DNA of 64,000 nt from NCBI RefSeq assembly GCF_030272615.1, contig NC_081414.1:6395001-6459000 (forward strand). The letters run 5' to 3'. Source of the DNA: Cryptomeria japonica. Taxonomy: Eukaryota > Streptophyta > Pinopsida > Cupressales > Cupressaceae. Each line of letters begins with the position of its first letter. Within the stretch, counting starts at the first letter, position 1. The position numbers and the translations under genes are program-made. Shown piece by piece: positions 1-12,231 of this stretch. The notes under the pieces were generated by a model that was not told where the DNA came from, did not search any database, and saw only the letters and a program-made list of their open reading frames with translations.

Positions 1-600
1 AATCGATTTAATTAGTTAAGGATTCTTGTGATTCGTCCTTTTAGTCTAATTAGCCTCAAATTTCTGATGATGACAAACATCTTTCATGGCGATTGCAAGA
101 CTAGGGGAAGGCTTTGTGGTGCCAAGGGGAGATTGGTTGCATGTTAGTGAAGTTACTCCCCCTCTATGCCCCTTGTTCATTAGGGGTGTTGATCAGGACA
201 AGGAAGTATGTCGTGTTGTGGCCCAAATTGGTTGGGTGAAATTAAAAAATTTCTGTGCACCTTGAAAAATAGAGCTGGTCGTGAGAAATTAGAGGTAGCA
301 TTGCGGAGTGGGGACGAGAAGTAGGATGAGTTGAAGTGGAAGATGGGTCATCCTTCGGGTTCGCAGAGTGTGTAAGCACCTAAAAGGAAAAATGAAATGA
401 TCTTCCTATGTAAGGCTATCACACAGGCTTAGACTCCCCATTATTATGCATTTTTATACCCACACACCTCAGTAGTACTACCTAGATACATCTAAATTTT
501 TCAAAATACAAGCAACCTGCCTAATGAATAAAGCCCAACACCTCAAAACAAGTAAATCGAGAAGACCTCACTGATTCATACCAATCATATTATCATCCTT
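1..600. other. no supported gene; one short open frame
   Basis: I see nothing convincing in this stretch. A 59-codon ATG frame at 86-265 on the plus strand reads like protein (it contains VVPRGDWLHVSE and LFIRGVDQDKEV), but I do not recognise it. There is no second exon or family signature nearby. It could be a fragment of a transposon or gene, or chance. Confidence 0.3.
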
Positions 601-2280
601 CACACTAGCATCTCATGCACTTTTTGGGGAGATACCTTCATATTATACCGATTGGAGATTGTTGTGAAAATAGAACTTGCAATGTCATCGGAGAGAGATA
701 TACTAATATACAGGCGAACAAATTGTATCGATGTAAAAACCCTCGTTGGAGTGAGCGTGAAGCAGTCAACCCGATTTTATACGTCATGCCAATACATATT
801 CGTGGGAGGAAGACTATCGAGAAGAGTCTAGTCGATGAGTTTGACATTGACATGAGTTATAAAGCCGAGGTGAGATCCCAGAAGTCAGCCCGACAGTGAA
901 AGTCATACTGACAGAGGTACATGAAGACGTATCAGGTTGAGTCACTCCGATACGAATAAGACAAGCCAAGTGAATCGGCAAGACCGATACCATCAGGATG
1001 AAACCATGAGAGACGGGTTGACTAAGTAAGTCACCCTGACGGAGGAAGATGTGAAATGTATTGGCAGGATATCCGTTCGTCACCCAGAAAAGGTAGCACG
1101 AAAGATTGGTTTCGTCAGCCAGACTTGCTCAAATCAGAAAGAAACATTTGAAGTCAGCCCGACTCCAAGAGTCATACCGATAAGGAAAAATAACGAAAGA
1201 CTCTGTCTGAGATGATGTTCATATCGACAAGATAATAGCCTTCGACCAAAGGTCACTTTTGTGTCTCTGACAGCTATTGTCCCACCGATGATGTTTGATT
1301 ACTGTAACTCTCAGCGATAACCATAAGGGAAGGAAATCCAAGAGACAGTAGGTGTCGGATAGAGATCTTCTTCTCTCACCAAAGACCAATGTCATGTCGA
1401 TAGCAATGAAGATTGATTCTCCGTCGAAAAGACTTGAAGCATTTCATGGCGATGACTCTTAGGGTAAACCTATTTTCAGTAATATAAAGTGATATCAGGA
1501 GACTCTCTCTGAAATACTAAAGGTTATAGGAGAAAAAATGGTTATACAATATTAGAAGTATCAAGTATTTTTCTCGATCAAGTGACACAACCAAAAGGAA
1601 TTCAAAAAGGTTGCGGAAAGGGAAATAGGAGATCAAATAGAGATCTCAAAGTTCGTGGGTGCTTCAAAGAAAGAGGGGGTGCCATTATTGTTTAACAAAA
1701 ATGGACAGTAGAAGCATTATGAGTGGAAAAAGAAAGCGATTCACGAAATACATTCAAAAGAATGTTCATCTAAATATCAATTTTGAAGAGGCATTCCACT
1801 CACCACAATTGTTGCGTATGTGTGCAGAAAGTATAAACCAAAAATAAGGAATAATGTGGTTGCAACTCTTGACAAAAATGGAGGAATTTATTTTCATCAT
1901 GAAGATATTTTTCACGATAAGGGGAGAACTCATTTGCAAATACATTATGATGTAATTAGTTAATGTGTATGTAGCTTTCATTGGGGTAATCAATTAGTTT
2001 TGTGGTAATTAGTTAAATGAACAGTTGAGATATTTCAAAAACCAAGAGATGTAACCATTTTGAGAGGATCCCTTGTGTCTATTAAAGGAAAACCACAGAT
2101 TGGAGATAAGGGGAGATAGAATAGAATCATCATCAGTAGTTTTTATCATACAATCTGCACAGACTTTTATTTCAGTAATCAAATCAGTGTTTTCAATTCA
2201 ATTATGTTGTGGAAGATCTTTTGTTCAAGAATTCCTTGTTACCATAATAATCTAATAAAACATGATACATTTGTGACAAC
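600..2280. repeat. degenerate LTR-like relic
   Basis: The phrases around 900-1,480 (for example 'gtatcaggttgagtcactccgat') resemble wording in the Copia LTR at 22.8-23.6 kb ('gtatcaggttaggtctacccgat'). The short open frames here are not recognisable proteins. I infer an old LTR of a related Copia family. The ends and orientation are not fixed, so this is only a family resemblance seen by eye. Confidence 0.3.
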
Positions 2281-2592
2281 CTTATACTTGTGTTCTTGTT
2301 GATTGGTCTTTTCAAGGGAAAGTTAAACTCAATTAGACTCATTATTGTGGCAGATAGTAACTCAAATAGTATTGAGAGTTACATACGCTAACAAATCCAT
2401 CTAAGTGGTGGATTTAAAAATTGTCTCATAGGGTTATACGTGAAGGTCTTGAAGAGGGTGACTCTATAGCCCAAAAGAGGAGAAGGCACTGGTGAGTTAC
2501 ATATAGAAACTTCATTCAAAACACTCATATTATTCAAAATTATAGTAGGAAATATAAGTAAGAAGTAGGAGAATCAAGAAGTTAAAAAAGAT

Positions 2593-2593
<1 letters not shown>

Positions 2594-2637
<44 letters not shown>
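2594..2637. repeat. (AG)n microsatellite
   Basis: An uninterrupted AG dinucleotide run of about 22 units. It explains the serine/leucine repeat reading frame on the minus strand, which is not a gene. Confidence 0.97.
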
Positions 2638-2639
<2 letters not shown>

Positions 2640-2640
<1 letters not shown>

Positions 2641-3599
2641 ATCTCAGAAACATATGCTACTTTGAGATAAACACCAAAATTAGAGTATAGTTTAAAAACG
2701 TGATCTGCTATAAAAAGCATCATCCTAAAGAACCGATTGGTGAATAGGTACACCCGCCTAGATCCTGGAGCGCTTGAAGTGTAAGGAGTTAGTAATCCCA
2801 AGGGTTCACTTCAATCGTTGGCCAAGTCAGTTGGAGGGTTTGAGCATAGAACTTGGCATACTCTTAGAACTTTCCAATCTGTTAATTTGGGGACCAACAG
2901 AGTGCTAAGAGGCTAAAGGATATAGAGGTGGTGGGTGCTTCTTCCAGTTGTGGAAAAGAGTGGTGGCCACTACTTCCACTATGCAAGAGGCATAATATTT
3001 ATTTTGGAGTTTTATACGCATTGCAGTCCAAGTGAGTTGTTGTATCTCATCAATTTTCTCCAGTTTCACAGCTTTTGTTTCTTTGTTTGTGTCTAATTGC
3101 TTGGGTCTAGGTTCATGATTTCATGTTTGTAATCGATGTTCATGGTTTTGTTCTTTAGGATCCAGGGTGGTGATGCTATGTGTTTCATTCTCCCAAAAGG
3201 GTGGCAATGGTTTTTTGGGTCATTGTTATTTCATATATTCAATGGACTTATGTTGTACATTGTGAAACTTATAATTATAATAAAATAAATCATTACCTAT
3301 AAAAAAAAATAGAAAGCTCATTTGATTTCAAAGGGGTAATCTTATGTGGACGGAATTGATTTTGATGAGAGTTTCTATTATTTCTAGGGAATTGGTTTGT
3401 GTTTGCAATTGATCTTAAAGCATAACAAGTGAATGTAAAGGTACTTCATTTTTATGAGGATCTAAAAGAAAATTAACTAGTAGAAATTTTTACAATAATT
3501 TAAAAGGACTTGATTTGCAAGTTGAATAGGTCTCTGGGGACCTAAAGGAACCACCTAACATAAATTATGTGTTAAGGTTCTATTTTATGCAAAGCAAAG
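2640..3599. other. no gene seen; possible retroposon 3' end
   Basis: No coding sequence is recognised. An AATAAA-like segment near 3,281 followed by an A-tract at 3,301-3,309 looks like the 3' end of a retroposed transcript or LINE on the plus strand. No upstream coding sequence supports that, so it stays a suggestion. Confidence 0.3.
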
Positions 3600-4030
3600 A
3601 TTATTATGGGCAATTTTAAAGATTTTGGCGATTATTTTATCATAGTATTATATGCTAATGATATGTTGGTAATTAGATGCAATAAGGAAATGATAAGCAA
3701 TGTTAAATTTCAACTCATCACAATTTAATGTGAATTATTTTGGTGTTGTGAATATCATTTTGGACATTCAAATTGAAAATAGATTGTTTAACACAACTTC
3801 TATAGAATCAAAGAAAGTATACAAAAATACGTATTACAAAGGTTCATAATTCAAGAATGCAAACAATTCTTTTTTTCTTAAATACATATGTAAAGCAATA
3901 TCCAAAAAAGATTCAAAAAAATATTAATGATGAAAAGCCTTATTCCTTACACAAATGTTATTGAAAGAATAATATGTATGACACAATATGTAGCAAACCA
4001 ATCATTCCATGTGCAATGAGAAATTGGAAA
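3600..4030 (+). pseudogene. Copia reverse transcriptase relic
   Basis: From 3,627 the plus strand reads GDYFIIVLYANDMLVI, a decayed form of the Copia reverse transcriptase block that normally carries the YVDD catalytic motif; here it reads YAND, so the first catalytic Asp is changed. Downstream, across frameshifts, are remnants of the connecting region: a KVYKN/RFIIQECKQ-like stretch and, near 3,945, a PYTNVIERI stretch matching the usual PY.N..GSLMY block. The flanks are AT-rich with no LTRs seen. This is an old, non-functional fragment of Ty1/copia pol. The family call is fairly sure; the limits are approximate. Confidence 0.65.
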
Positions 4031-5569
4031 AGACAAGTTTATTTCATTTTGAAAAAATAAATTGTCTATCAAATTCCAAAATATTGTGTTCCTATTTACA
4101 TGTATCTTATAGAATTATTGTTCTCATGTTGTCTCTGCGACTACATAATGCATAACATGATCATTGTTAGAAATTTCTTATTTATTTTGATAACTATTCT
4201 ATCAATATGTTTATTACTTGGTACTTCCTATTCATGACACTTTTTAATAAGATATAATAGCCAAATATAAAAAATGTATTGTTTTATATACATTTCAATA
4301 AGCATAATGTATACAAATTTAGATTAAAGCACTTATAATTAATCATCACCATTAATTTAATTTTCTCTATCTTCCAATCAATTCTCATAGTACAAATTTT
4401 TATTTTCCCTTTTTCCTCTCATTGTATTTTTTCAATCTTATTTTGAAAGGGGGGATATTTTGGCCTTATCTTAATAGATTTCTAGTATTAATTAATCTTA
4501 TGTTGGTTTAGCTTTTTTTTTTCATTGTTCACAAGTGGTTTAAAATTTAATTTGAACACTAAACTTTGCCAAGCCAACCTAGCCATAAGAAGATAATGTT
4601 GGATCTTCATGGATGACACTATGTTTTAACCATTCGTGTTGACACTAGGTCATTACTTGTCATGCATGTACATCGAGTTTGAGTGGAAATATAATTGACT
4701 CCTTAAAATTATAAAAAAAAAACTCGATGCCATAGCTAGCACATCAAGATGGCATGAAATCAATGAACATCAATATCTTCTTTGTCAAAAACTTGAATGC
4801 ATATCTAAAGAAGATTAGAACAAAGTAGATAATAAAACTAATTGTCAAGTTATTAGATTTGTTCAATTAAATTTGTCAAATTCTCAATTTATTCAATTTT
4901 TCAAGGCTCATCTCTCAAATGGGTGAGTATCATTCTCTATAAAAACAATAAAAATAGCAATTCTAATCTTCTTATATTTTGAACACAATTTTTATATTCA
5001 TTCAATTTTTTTCTTTATCGAAGTTTATCCATGTACATTCTTTGCGGTTATAGATCTCACCTATTAAGTACATAAAAATTGACATGAAAATAGATGTATT
5101 TTCCAAATATTACATCTCTCTAACTTAATAAATAATCATAAAAACTTAATTATTTGTCCTTTGGATGATTAACTAATGTGATAGATTCCAATTCTTTGAA
5201 CATCAAAACTAAATTACTAAAAAAAAGCAATGAAAAAAACACTTAAATATAAAAAAATTAACCTCGAACTAGTAACATCCCACCAACCAATACAAGAGAA
5301 CCAACTTCCAATGTCAAAGGATGGTCAACCGTAAAGATTGATGGAAAAAATGTTAATTTGAAAATGTTAATTTGTAATGTTTACAATGTAAATGAAAAGA
5401 TGATAAAAAATGTGATTAATTGAAAAAAAATAAAAAATATAGTACCATCCAATTAATATGTTATTAATTAGAATAATAAATTAATCTTTTTATAGTGCTA
5501 CTTAATAATTATATAAAATATAAAACGTTAGTTTCAATAAATTATTTTTCATCCTCTAAAATGAATTGA
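4031..5569. other. AT-rich, no gene seen
   Basis: AT-rich sequence with no credible reading frame, LTR boundary or RNA gene that I can recognise. Confidence 0.6.
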
Positions 5570-5809
5570 GCACCTTCGTAAGGACAATTTATTAAACCAA
5601 ACATTAATATCAGAATGCATAGACACAATGCTACATCAACAATCAATCAAAAAATGATGAATAACATGATGAAGTCCTCCTCCTCTTAAGCACCTTCGTA
5701 AGGACAATTTATTAAACCAAACATTAATATCAGAATGCATAGACACAATGCTACATCAACAATCAATCAAAAAATGATGAATAACATGATGAAGTCCTCC
5801 TCCTCTTAA
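5570..5809. repeat. exact 120-bp tandem duplication
   Basis: Two adjacent 120-bp units (5,570-5,689 and 5,690-5,809) read identically base for base, each beginning 'gcaccttcgtaaggac' and ending 'cctcctcttaa'. Identity implies either a very recent duplication or an assembly duplication. No gene lies in it. Confidence 0.95.
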
Positions 5810-6514
5810 GCAAAAGATATTGAAATGTTTGCATATTAGACTTTCCTTTTTTCAATCATAGAACCTTTCATACTTTATTAGCAATAATTTGATGAAAGAT
5901 CATAGATTTATTTTTAGTCGAACTCATCGACTCATATTTCATGAATCATGGTTCATTGACCTGTAATTCTAATCCATAACTAAAATTGTTCTACCTATTA
6001 ATTAAAATTGTAATTAAAAACTAAAAAATATCAAAAAAAAAGTAGATATAAATGTCTAACAAGAGTTTTATCATCTGATTAAATGCACAATACTCGATAA
6101 CCACCACCAAAAGACACACAAAAGTGGAAGATAATTAAAAAAACCTATTTGAAACTCAAGATTTCAATGGAAATATATTTCAAACAATTAGAAAGGCAAA
6201 CAAAATTTCACTTTACCACTGGTTCATGGTGTGTAATACATTCTCCTCACGTCCTTCGAGTTGCCTCATTTAAACACTTTCCAGGACAATTCGGAAAACA
6301 AACTAATTTCAATAATATACCTACCATTCACAAATCAAAACTCTCAACTGGTTGATAATAAGAAAATCCTCAAAAGAATAACTCGATCTAACTGACTAGA
6401 TCTAAATCGTCAACTGTCAGACCAAAAACAAAACGTGAAAGGTTTTTCACATTAAACAACCAAACTAGGTTTATCTTGGGCTGTATACGTATAGATCTGT
6501 TTTCTCATCTCCAA
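5810..6514. other. no gene seen
   Basis: AT-rich sequence. A 68-codon frame at 6,149-6,355 has no recognisable domain and is not supported as a gene. Confidence 0.55.
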
Positions 6515-6614
6515 AAACAACTTTTACAATGGCTATAATGATTCAAAGGCCTTAAACCATACATAAACAACTTTTACAATGGCTATAATGATTCAAAGGC
6601 CTTTAACTATACAT
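6515..6614. repeat. 50-bp tandem duplication
   Basis: Two adjacent 50-bp units beginning 'aaacaacttttacaatggc', nearly identical, with differences only near the unit ends. Unrelated to the 120-bp duplication upstream. Confidence 0.9.
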
Positions 6615-7890
6615 ATTCTACGTTTGTTTTGCAACCACTAAATCAAAACGATCTATAATTAGAATGTTTTGGTACAAAATCTCCAACTATCAATGTGATC
6701 AACTAGGTTCAAAAAAACCCACTTCATATTTCTGAGATTATTCCAGGTGAAATAAGAAAGACCAATGTAGTAATGATAAGTCCTTGAGAACCATTAATGG
6801 CTGGCTACGCCATGACAGATCGCCTGCTACTTAGTCCTACTCACTTGACCGTCATTTTGTAGAGTGAGGGTCATATGTCTTCGTGATTCAATATATTTCA
6901 AATCATCTACTGCTCGCATGCATGAATATCAATGTTTGTTTAGTTTGACATCCGAATAACTTGTTTGAAGGCTACTAAATTATTTGTCCACACTAACCCT
7001 TAGTGTTCTGACAGCATTAACATTGATTTACGTTATACAATAGACTTCTCCACTAGTCATATAACCATCCATAATTGTTCTGACGGCATTAACATTGGCT
7101 TATCTAAGTTAAAGATGATCAATACCTTACCTCTTTGTACGCATCGTGCCCTGAGAGGATTCACGAATCATAACATAAATTTTGTTTAGACAGACCTTTA
7201 TATAGTGTTAAAGCATGCAGTATTTGAAGCATGAAGAAATAGAAAATGACAATTATCTTCAAGGTCATTGCCTCTCTCTCCTAATAGCCGAAGGTATCTT
7301 AGAAAATATGCTACGAAGGAATATATGAATATGACAACAAAAATATTACTGTCCTTGCCACTGCCACTGCCACTCTCTCCTTTCACTCCACTTGGAAGTG
7401 TAGTTAGAATTCAAGTGCAAAATAGATCAATTTAAAAAATTCACTAAACTAAGATAGTCATGAACACAAGTCTAGTTTTAGTGCCGGCAACAAGTGGTGA
7501 GGAAAGAAAAAACAAGAGAAAGAGAGCTGAATTGTCAAATCATACCAGTGATTGTGATTTCATTGCAATTTGCCAATTTGTTTCTCTGACATTCTGGAGA
7601 GGAAGTCAATGCCCGAACCATTACCCTTGCTGAGTGGTGAAGCACATGCATAAACTAGGGTATACCGGCTCTCCCTTCCCGCAATTAAAAAGGGAATTTG
7701 GACTGCATGATAAAGGAAAATCTCGAGAGCTTTACCACACAGCAAGGATAGAATCTGTGGTGCGTTCTTGACTACCCCGTGAAAGCTGAAGGCCCCTTCC
7801 TTCCTTCCTTACACCCATTTCAAGTATCTACCCCAATTGGCACACATATATTCTTTTCTGAGTGCATGGCATATTGTAAGGTTGCCATCT
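6615..7890. other. no supported gene; downstream of HD-ZIP gene
   Basis: Flanking DNA 3' of the HD-ZIP gene. A phrase 'ttctgac(a/g)gcattaacattg' occurs twice, near 7,006 and 7,077, suggesting an old local duplication. A CCACTG hexamer run lies near 7,357-7,376. A minus-strand frame near 7,560-7,770 (LLCGKALEIFLYH) vaguely recalls a histone-fold helix but cannot be extended. Confidence 0.5.
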
Positions 7891-7896
7891 TTTATT
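7891..7896 (-). terminator. candidate poly(A) signal of HD-ZIP gene
   Basis: AATAAA on the minus strand, about 135 bp past the stop codon of the HD-ZIP gene at 8,031. The position suits a plant 3' UTR. This is inferred from position and hexamer only. Confidence 0.45.
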
Positions 7897-8030
7897 GAGG
7901 AAGGAAGATAAATCAACATTCCGCTCAATGGGAGCAATGCAATGCATCATTACATGTTGATTCGTCCTCCATGCAATCGGAAATGAGGGCTTGTCAAATT
8001 GTACAGTTATGGTAATAACAATAATAATTA

Positions 8031-11000
8031 TCAGGCATCAGAGCAATGCAATGCAGCTTTGATTTGCTGCACAGTATTGCATATCAGGTTATTTACAGTT
8101 GTGACCGACTCTAGGTTGAGCTTTGCTGATGGTAAGTTGCTGACCAGAATTTGGAATGCCACAGTGATCAATGACCCTCCTACATGCTGGTGATTGGCGT
8201 TGCGAGTGCTCATATCAAAGCCGCTGCTGTTAACTTCACTGGTCGATGCCTGCAATAAGAGTCCCTTGTTGTCTGAACCGTCTGGCAGGATGGCGAAACC
8301 TGAGGGAAGGAGGGCAATGTAGGAAGGATCTTCCCCACTCATTGCTGTATTGATTGCAGACACATCCACAGGAGCATATACTACCAGTGAGCCTGAAGCA
8401 TCAGTGCAACTCTCTTGGAGAATCAGCATGTTGTTCTGGCTTGCATTGCATGCCTGTAAATTCCCATGCATCAACCAACCTGTCCAAGTTAGTTGAATCT
8501 AGTGTATGAAACCTTAGGCAACATAATATTGAAATTCTACGCACAAGAGTAGAAAACGACTACTAAACAAATCCTAGAAACCATTTTTGGCACAAAGACG
8601 TTGAAATTCATCTCACTTGTAAAACAAACAAAGCTCAACTTTCATTGGCGAATAACAAAACTAACTTCTTTGGTGCATTAAAAAGGGTTACATCATAAAA
8701 TTCAAGTAATGGCTTCCATAAAAAATTTGAAAATGGTGGGGAAAACCAAATCGGGTTTTGGCATAGAGCGCTAAAAGCCCCATGTATTGCGAGCATTGTT
8801 AAACAACAGATATAACGCTCATCTGAGGCTAAACTTGGAACCAAACAATAATGAAAAATAAATTTAGAAAACTGTTAACACGCAGAAAGTTGAGATGTGT
8901 ATTTGTGCGGGCAAAAATTTCTATTTATATAACTTCCCATTAATGTTCGTATGCAACCAATTAGTGCCTAATGCAAGGGACAAGAAATTGAATTTCCCAT
9001 TGATGGTTTTCAATTAATTGCTTTGAATGCACCAGCCAAGTCATAAAATTGTAATAAACAACGGTTGATCACAAATTGCGACACTTGTAATGCACGCTAC
9101 TTTGCAATCAATGTGTTTCGCGTTTAATGTCATCACAAGAGCCATGGCATAAAAAACTCAGTCAGTCTAGGCCGATCATGTTTAACTTTACAGGAAAATG
9201 CACCACAGAAGAAGATTCAAATTTAGAAAACAAAATGATATTTTCTTAATTTTATATATATATGTGTGTGTGTGTGTGTGTTGGTTCTTGAATCTTAATT
9301 ATATATATGTGTGTGTGTTGGTTCTTGAATCTTAATTATATATATGTGTGTGTGTTGGTTCTTGAATCTTAATTATATATATATATGTGTGTGGGGGTAG
9401 GTGGAAGCTTAGATGAAAAATACTGTGGATCATTAAATGATCGAGCAGTGGTGTCAGTACGATACAAGTTTTCTCGTCAGTTTATGTCGTGGTTTTGAGG
9501 TACTCTCGCATTACAAAATGAAATATAATAAATGAACACTGTAAACTTACCCGGAGGAGCGATATGCAGTTTCCGGGATGCGCTCCGTTGGCAATGTGAG
9601 CAACCTCCTGCACTGTGTTCCCGCTCGACAGCACATCCCACTGCACGCAAACGACAGCAGCATATTAGCATCCAATGTTTCTCAAAATATGGATTGGACG
9701 GTTTCACTCGAATCCTGAATGCAACGAAGATAAAGGAAGAAAAATACCTCAGCTCTCATTTGTTCATCTCTGAAGAAATCAAAGACACGATTGGGAGGAA
9801 TGGGAAGCCAAAGCGAAGTAGCAGCGCAGAGAACAACCCCGCTAGGTTGGCCTGGATCGGTGCTCTTTCTGGTGGTGACTCGAACTCCGTCCTCGTTTGA
9901 ACCGGACAACGTAGTCCACCTGTGCGTGGAGGAGGCGCTGACGTTGCCGCAGAAGCTGCTCATCATCCGCTGTGCCAGTTTCATCATGCTCCTCCGTCCC
10001 TCCGGGGAGGGTATCACTGCCCACGTTCAACACAGAATCCCGTTAATATTGGCTTACTTTTCAGAGAATTGAATGGATGACACTATCTATTTACAACCTC
10101 CAAGCTCTCTTGCAGAGATGTTGGTGACCATAAGGCTGGCCAACCTCTCGCACATCCGCAGAAGAGTGGCCAACCAGCGCCCCGCACCGAATGCCATTCC
10201 GCTGTTAAGCAGATGCCTGTACATGCGATGTACGCCTCGATCCTCGGGCTCCACATGCTCCACCCAAGTCACCTGCCATGAAATTTTTTCAGAGAGAAAA
10301 AAGGTTTAGCAGAACGATAGCCCCAAAAAAGATTCAAAATAAAAAGAGGAGCTTGCATTGCAGATGGGAACGTCAATGTCACCTTGGAATAACCATTGGG
10401 CATATCTTGAATAACACAGCCAGAGGGGAGCCTGCGGCAGCGTAAAAGAGACGGTGATGATGATTGTTGATTGATATTCAGACTCATCTCTCTCACGTTA
10501 TCTACAGAAACATCCACAACTGCCCACACTCCCTCCGCATGTTGCTGGCAATAACGAAGGAAGTAAATCTCCCGCGTCGAAACCAAGGGAGAAAGAACCT
10601 GTAGTTCCGCACACATCTGTATACAACAACACCGGGATTATGCCATGCCTCATTTCACAACTCACACAAACCCAATGATTTGATTTAGAGATTGCATAAT
10701 CATACCAGCTGCAATGAACCATGTTTGGTACCGGGCATCCCAGAGGCAAGAACTTCCATGGTTCTGGCCTTCGACACCATTGTTGAAAACATTTCGATCC
10801 ACTTATTCTGCAACAACACCATTATTAATATATTAATTTAATTGATGCTCTCACCTGGCCCATCTCAAGACTTCAATGAAAATTTCTCAGACCTAGTATT
10901 CATTGCCTCAAAATCAGTTTTTTCCAAAAAAAATTAGGCATTGGGTTGAGTTGAGGGGATTTACCACGTCCATGAATATATCGACCAAGGCATTTCCATT

Positions 11001-12231
11001 AATGATAACTAAACCAGAGTCCCGGGTGGCTTCCTTTCTGTCACTGTAAGACTTGATCTCCGCTGCTCTATGGAATATCTTGGCATAGGCTTCCAAACTT
11101 AGAACTTCCTTGCTGTCGTTGACATTTTTCACCCAGAGGGGCTCGTCAGTCTCTGCCAGGCGGACCAACTCCTCCATTGCATTCATTGCCAGCTCCACAA
11201 TTAGAGATTTTTCCAGTTCTGTCACGGAACCTGCTGTTGTTTGCATCGACGGCGCAATATCAGAAAAGCTGTGAATATCACTAGATGAAGGCCCCGGCCC
11301 TGGCCCTGGACCCGCATTCGGCATCCCATAGCCCCCCATAGACAAGTCCACAGACGGCATTGGAATTGATTGTAAAGGCCCCAGCGGGAGAATCGGTCGC
11401 CCAATGTACTTTGCTGCAATGCTAGACAGGCGATCCAGCTGAAAACCAACACAAATTCCTTTTCTTTCTAGTTAAAACCATGAATTATTGATTAAGGGTG
11501 GGTTGCAGAAAGGAAGGTATGTATGTATGTATATACCCATATGACAAACGGTTCCTTACTATGGAGAAAGGCACATATAGTATACCTCTTCTTTCAGTCG
11601 TGCATTTTCGAGGCGTAGTTGCTGCTGCCCATCAAAGGACATTTCTCCAGAAGGCCCGCCACAGTTAGGGCAGATTACATTCTTAAGTGCCTCCCTAATT
11701 GCAATATTCTCGCATCTGATCTTCTCGTTCTCTGAACGGAGCACACTGTTGTCCGCGCGCTCGTGCTGGGCCTGCGGCAAACAGGAGGAGAAACTCAATT
11801 CAAATCAAGCCGCTAAAAGTTCCTAAATCTCGCTGAAACAGATACCATTCCCGAATTTCTCACTCACCTTCATCTGCGTCCGGCGATTCTGGAACCAGAA
11901 CTTAACCTGGCGGGGTTCGAGCCCCAGATCCTTACTGAGCTGCAGCCTTTGCTTCTCGTCGGGATGCGGACACTCCTTAAACATCCTTCACACACAGAAA
12001 AGGAAAACAAACAAAAAAGCCAAAAAAAAGCCATACATTCCTTCAGATCCTAGTGCCCCAAAAAAACACTGTAACATAAAACCATATAAACATATCCTAC
12101 AACAAATGGTGGCCTTACGCTTCCAATTCCTGAATTTGGCGCGCTGTGTGTCTGTGATAGCGTTTCTTCCGTGGATGCTGCTGGTCCGCGCCATCCTGAT
12201 CTTCTCCCGACCCTCCTCCTGAAACCTCCAT
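8031..12231 (-). CDS. class IV HD-ZIP (homeodomain-leucine zipper-START) transcription factor
   Basis: A complete gene of ten coding exons on the minus strand: 12231-12119, 11985-11868, 11771-11586, 11438-10965, 10807-10706, 10616-10383, 10272-10098, 10016-9748, 9640-9551 and 8453-8031. These sum to 2,184 nt, or 727 codons plus TGA. All introns are GT-AG and every junction keeps phase. Exons 1-2 give a homeodomain starting at about residue 21 ([18 protein letters not shown], then [13 protein letters not shown]). Exon 3 gives the zipper-loop-zipper with the class IV CPNCGGP loop. Exons 4-8 hold the START domain and the start of the HD-SAD region, and exons 9-10 the conserved C-terminus ([21 protein letters not shown]). 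Known members are nuclear regulators of epidermal (L1) identity. CERLASLM and YIGRPI suggest the ATML1/PDF2 side, but the orthologue is not assigned. The start is the first in-frame ATG after an upstream stop. It leaves only about 20 residues before the homeodomain, shorter than in ATML1. Confidence 0.96.
9255..9395. repeat. TG/TA minisatellite in last intron of HD-ZIP gene
   Basis: At least three copies of a unit containing a (TG)n run, 'ttggttcttgaatcttaatt' and a (TA)n run. They sit inside the 1,097-bp last intron (8,454-9,550). Repeat length is probably polymorphic. Confidence 0.93.

Noticed and set aside
615-1083. Open frames of 71-94 codons on both strands
   Set aside because: No domain, mutual overlap and position in an LTR-like relic.
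7560-7770. Minus-strand frame with LLCGKALEIFLYH, resembling a histone-fold (NC2-alpha or NF-YC type) helix
   Set aside because: The similarity covers about 15 residues, cannot be extended, and no neighbouring exon is found.
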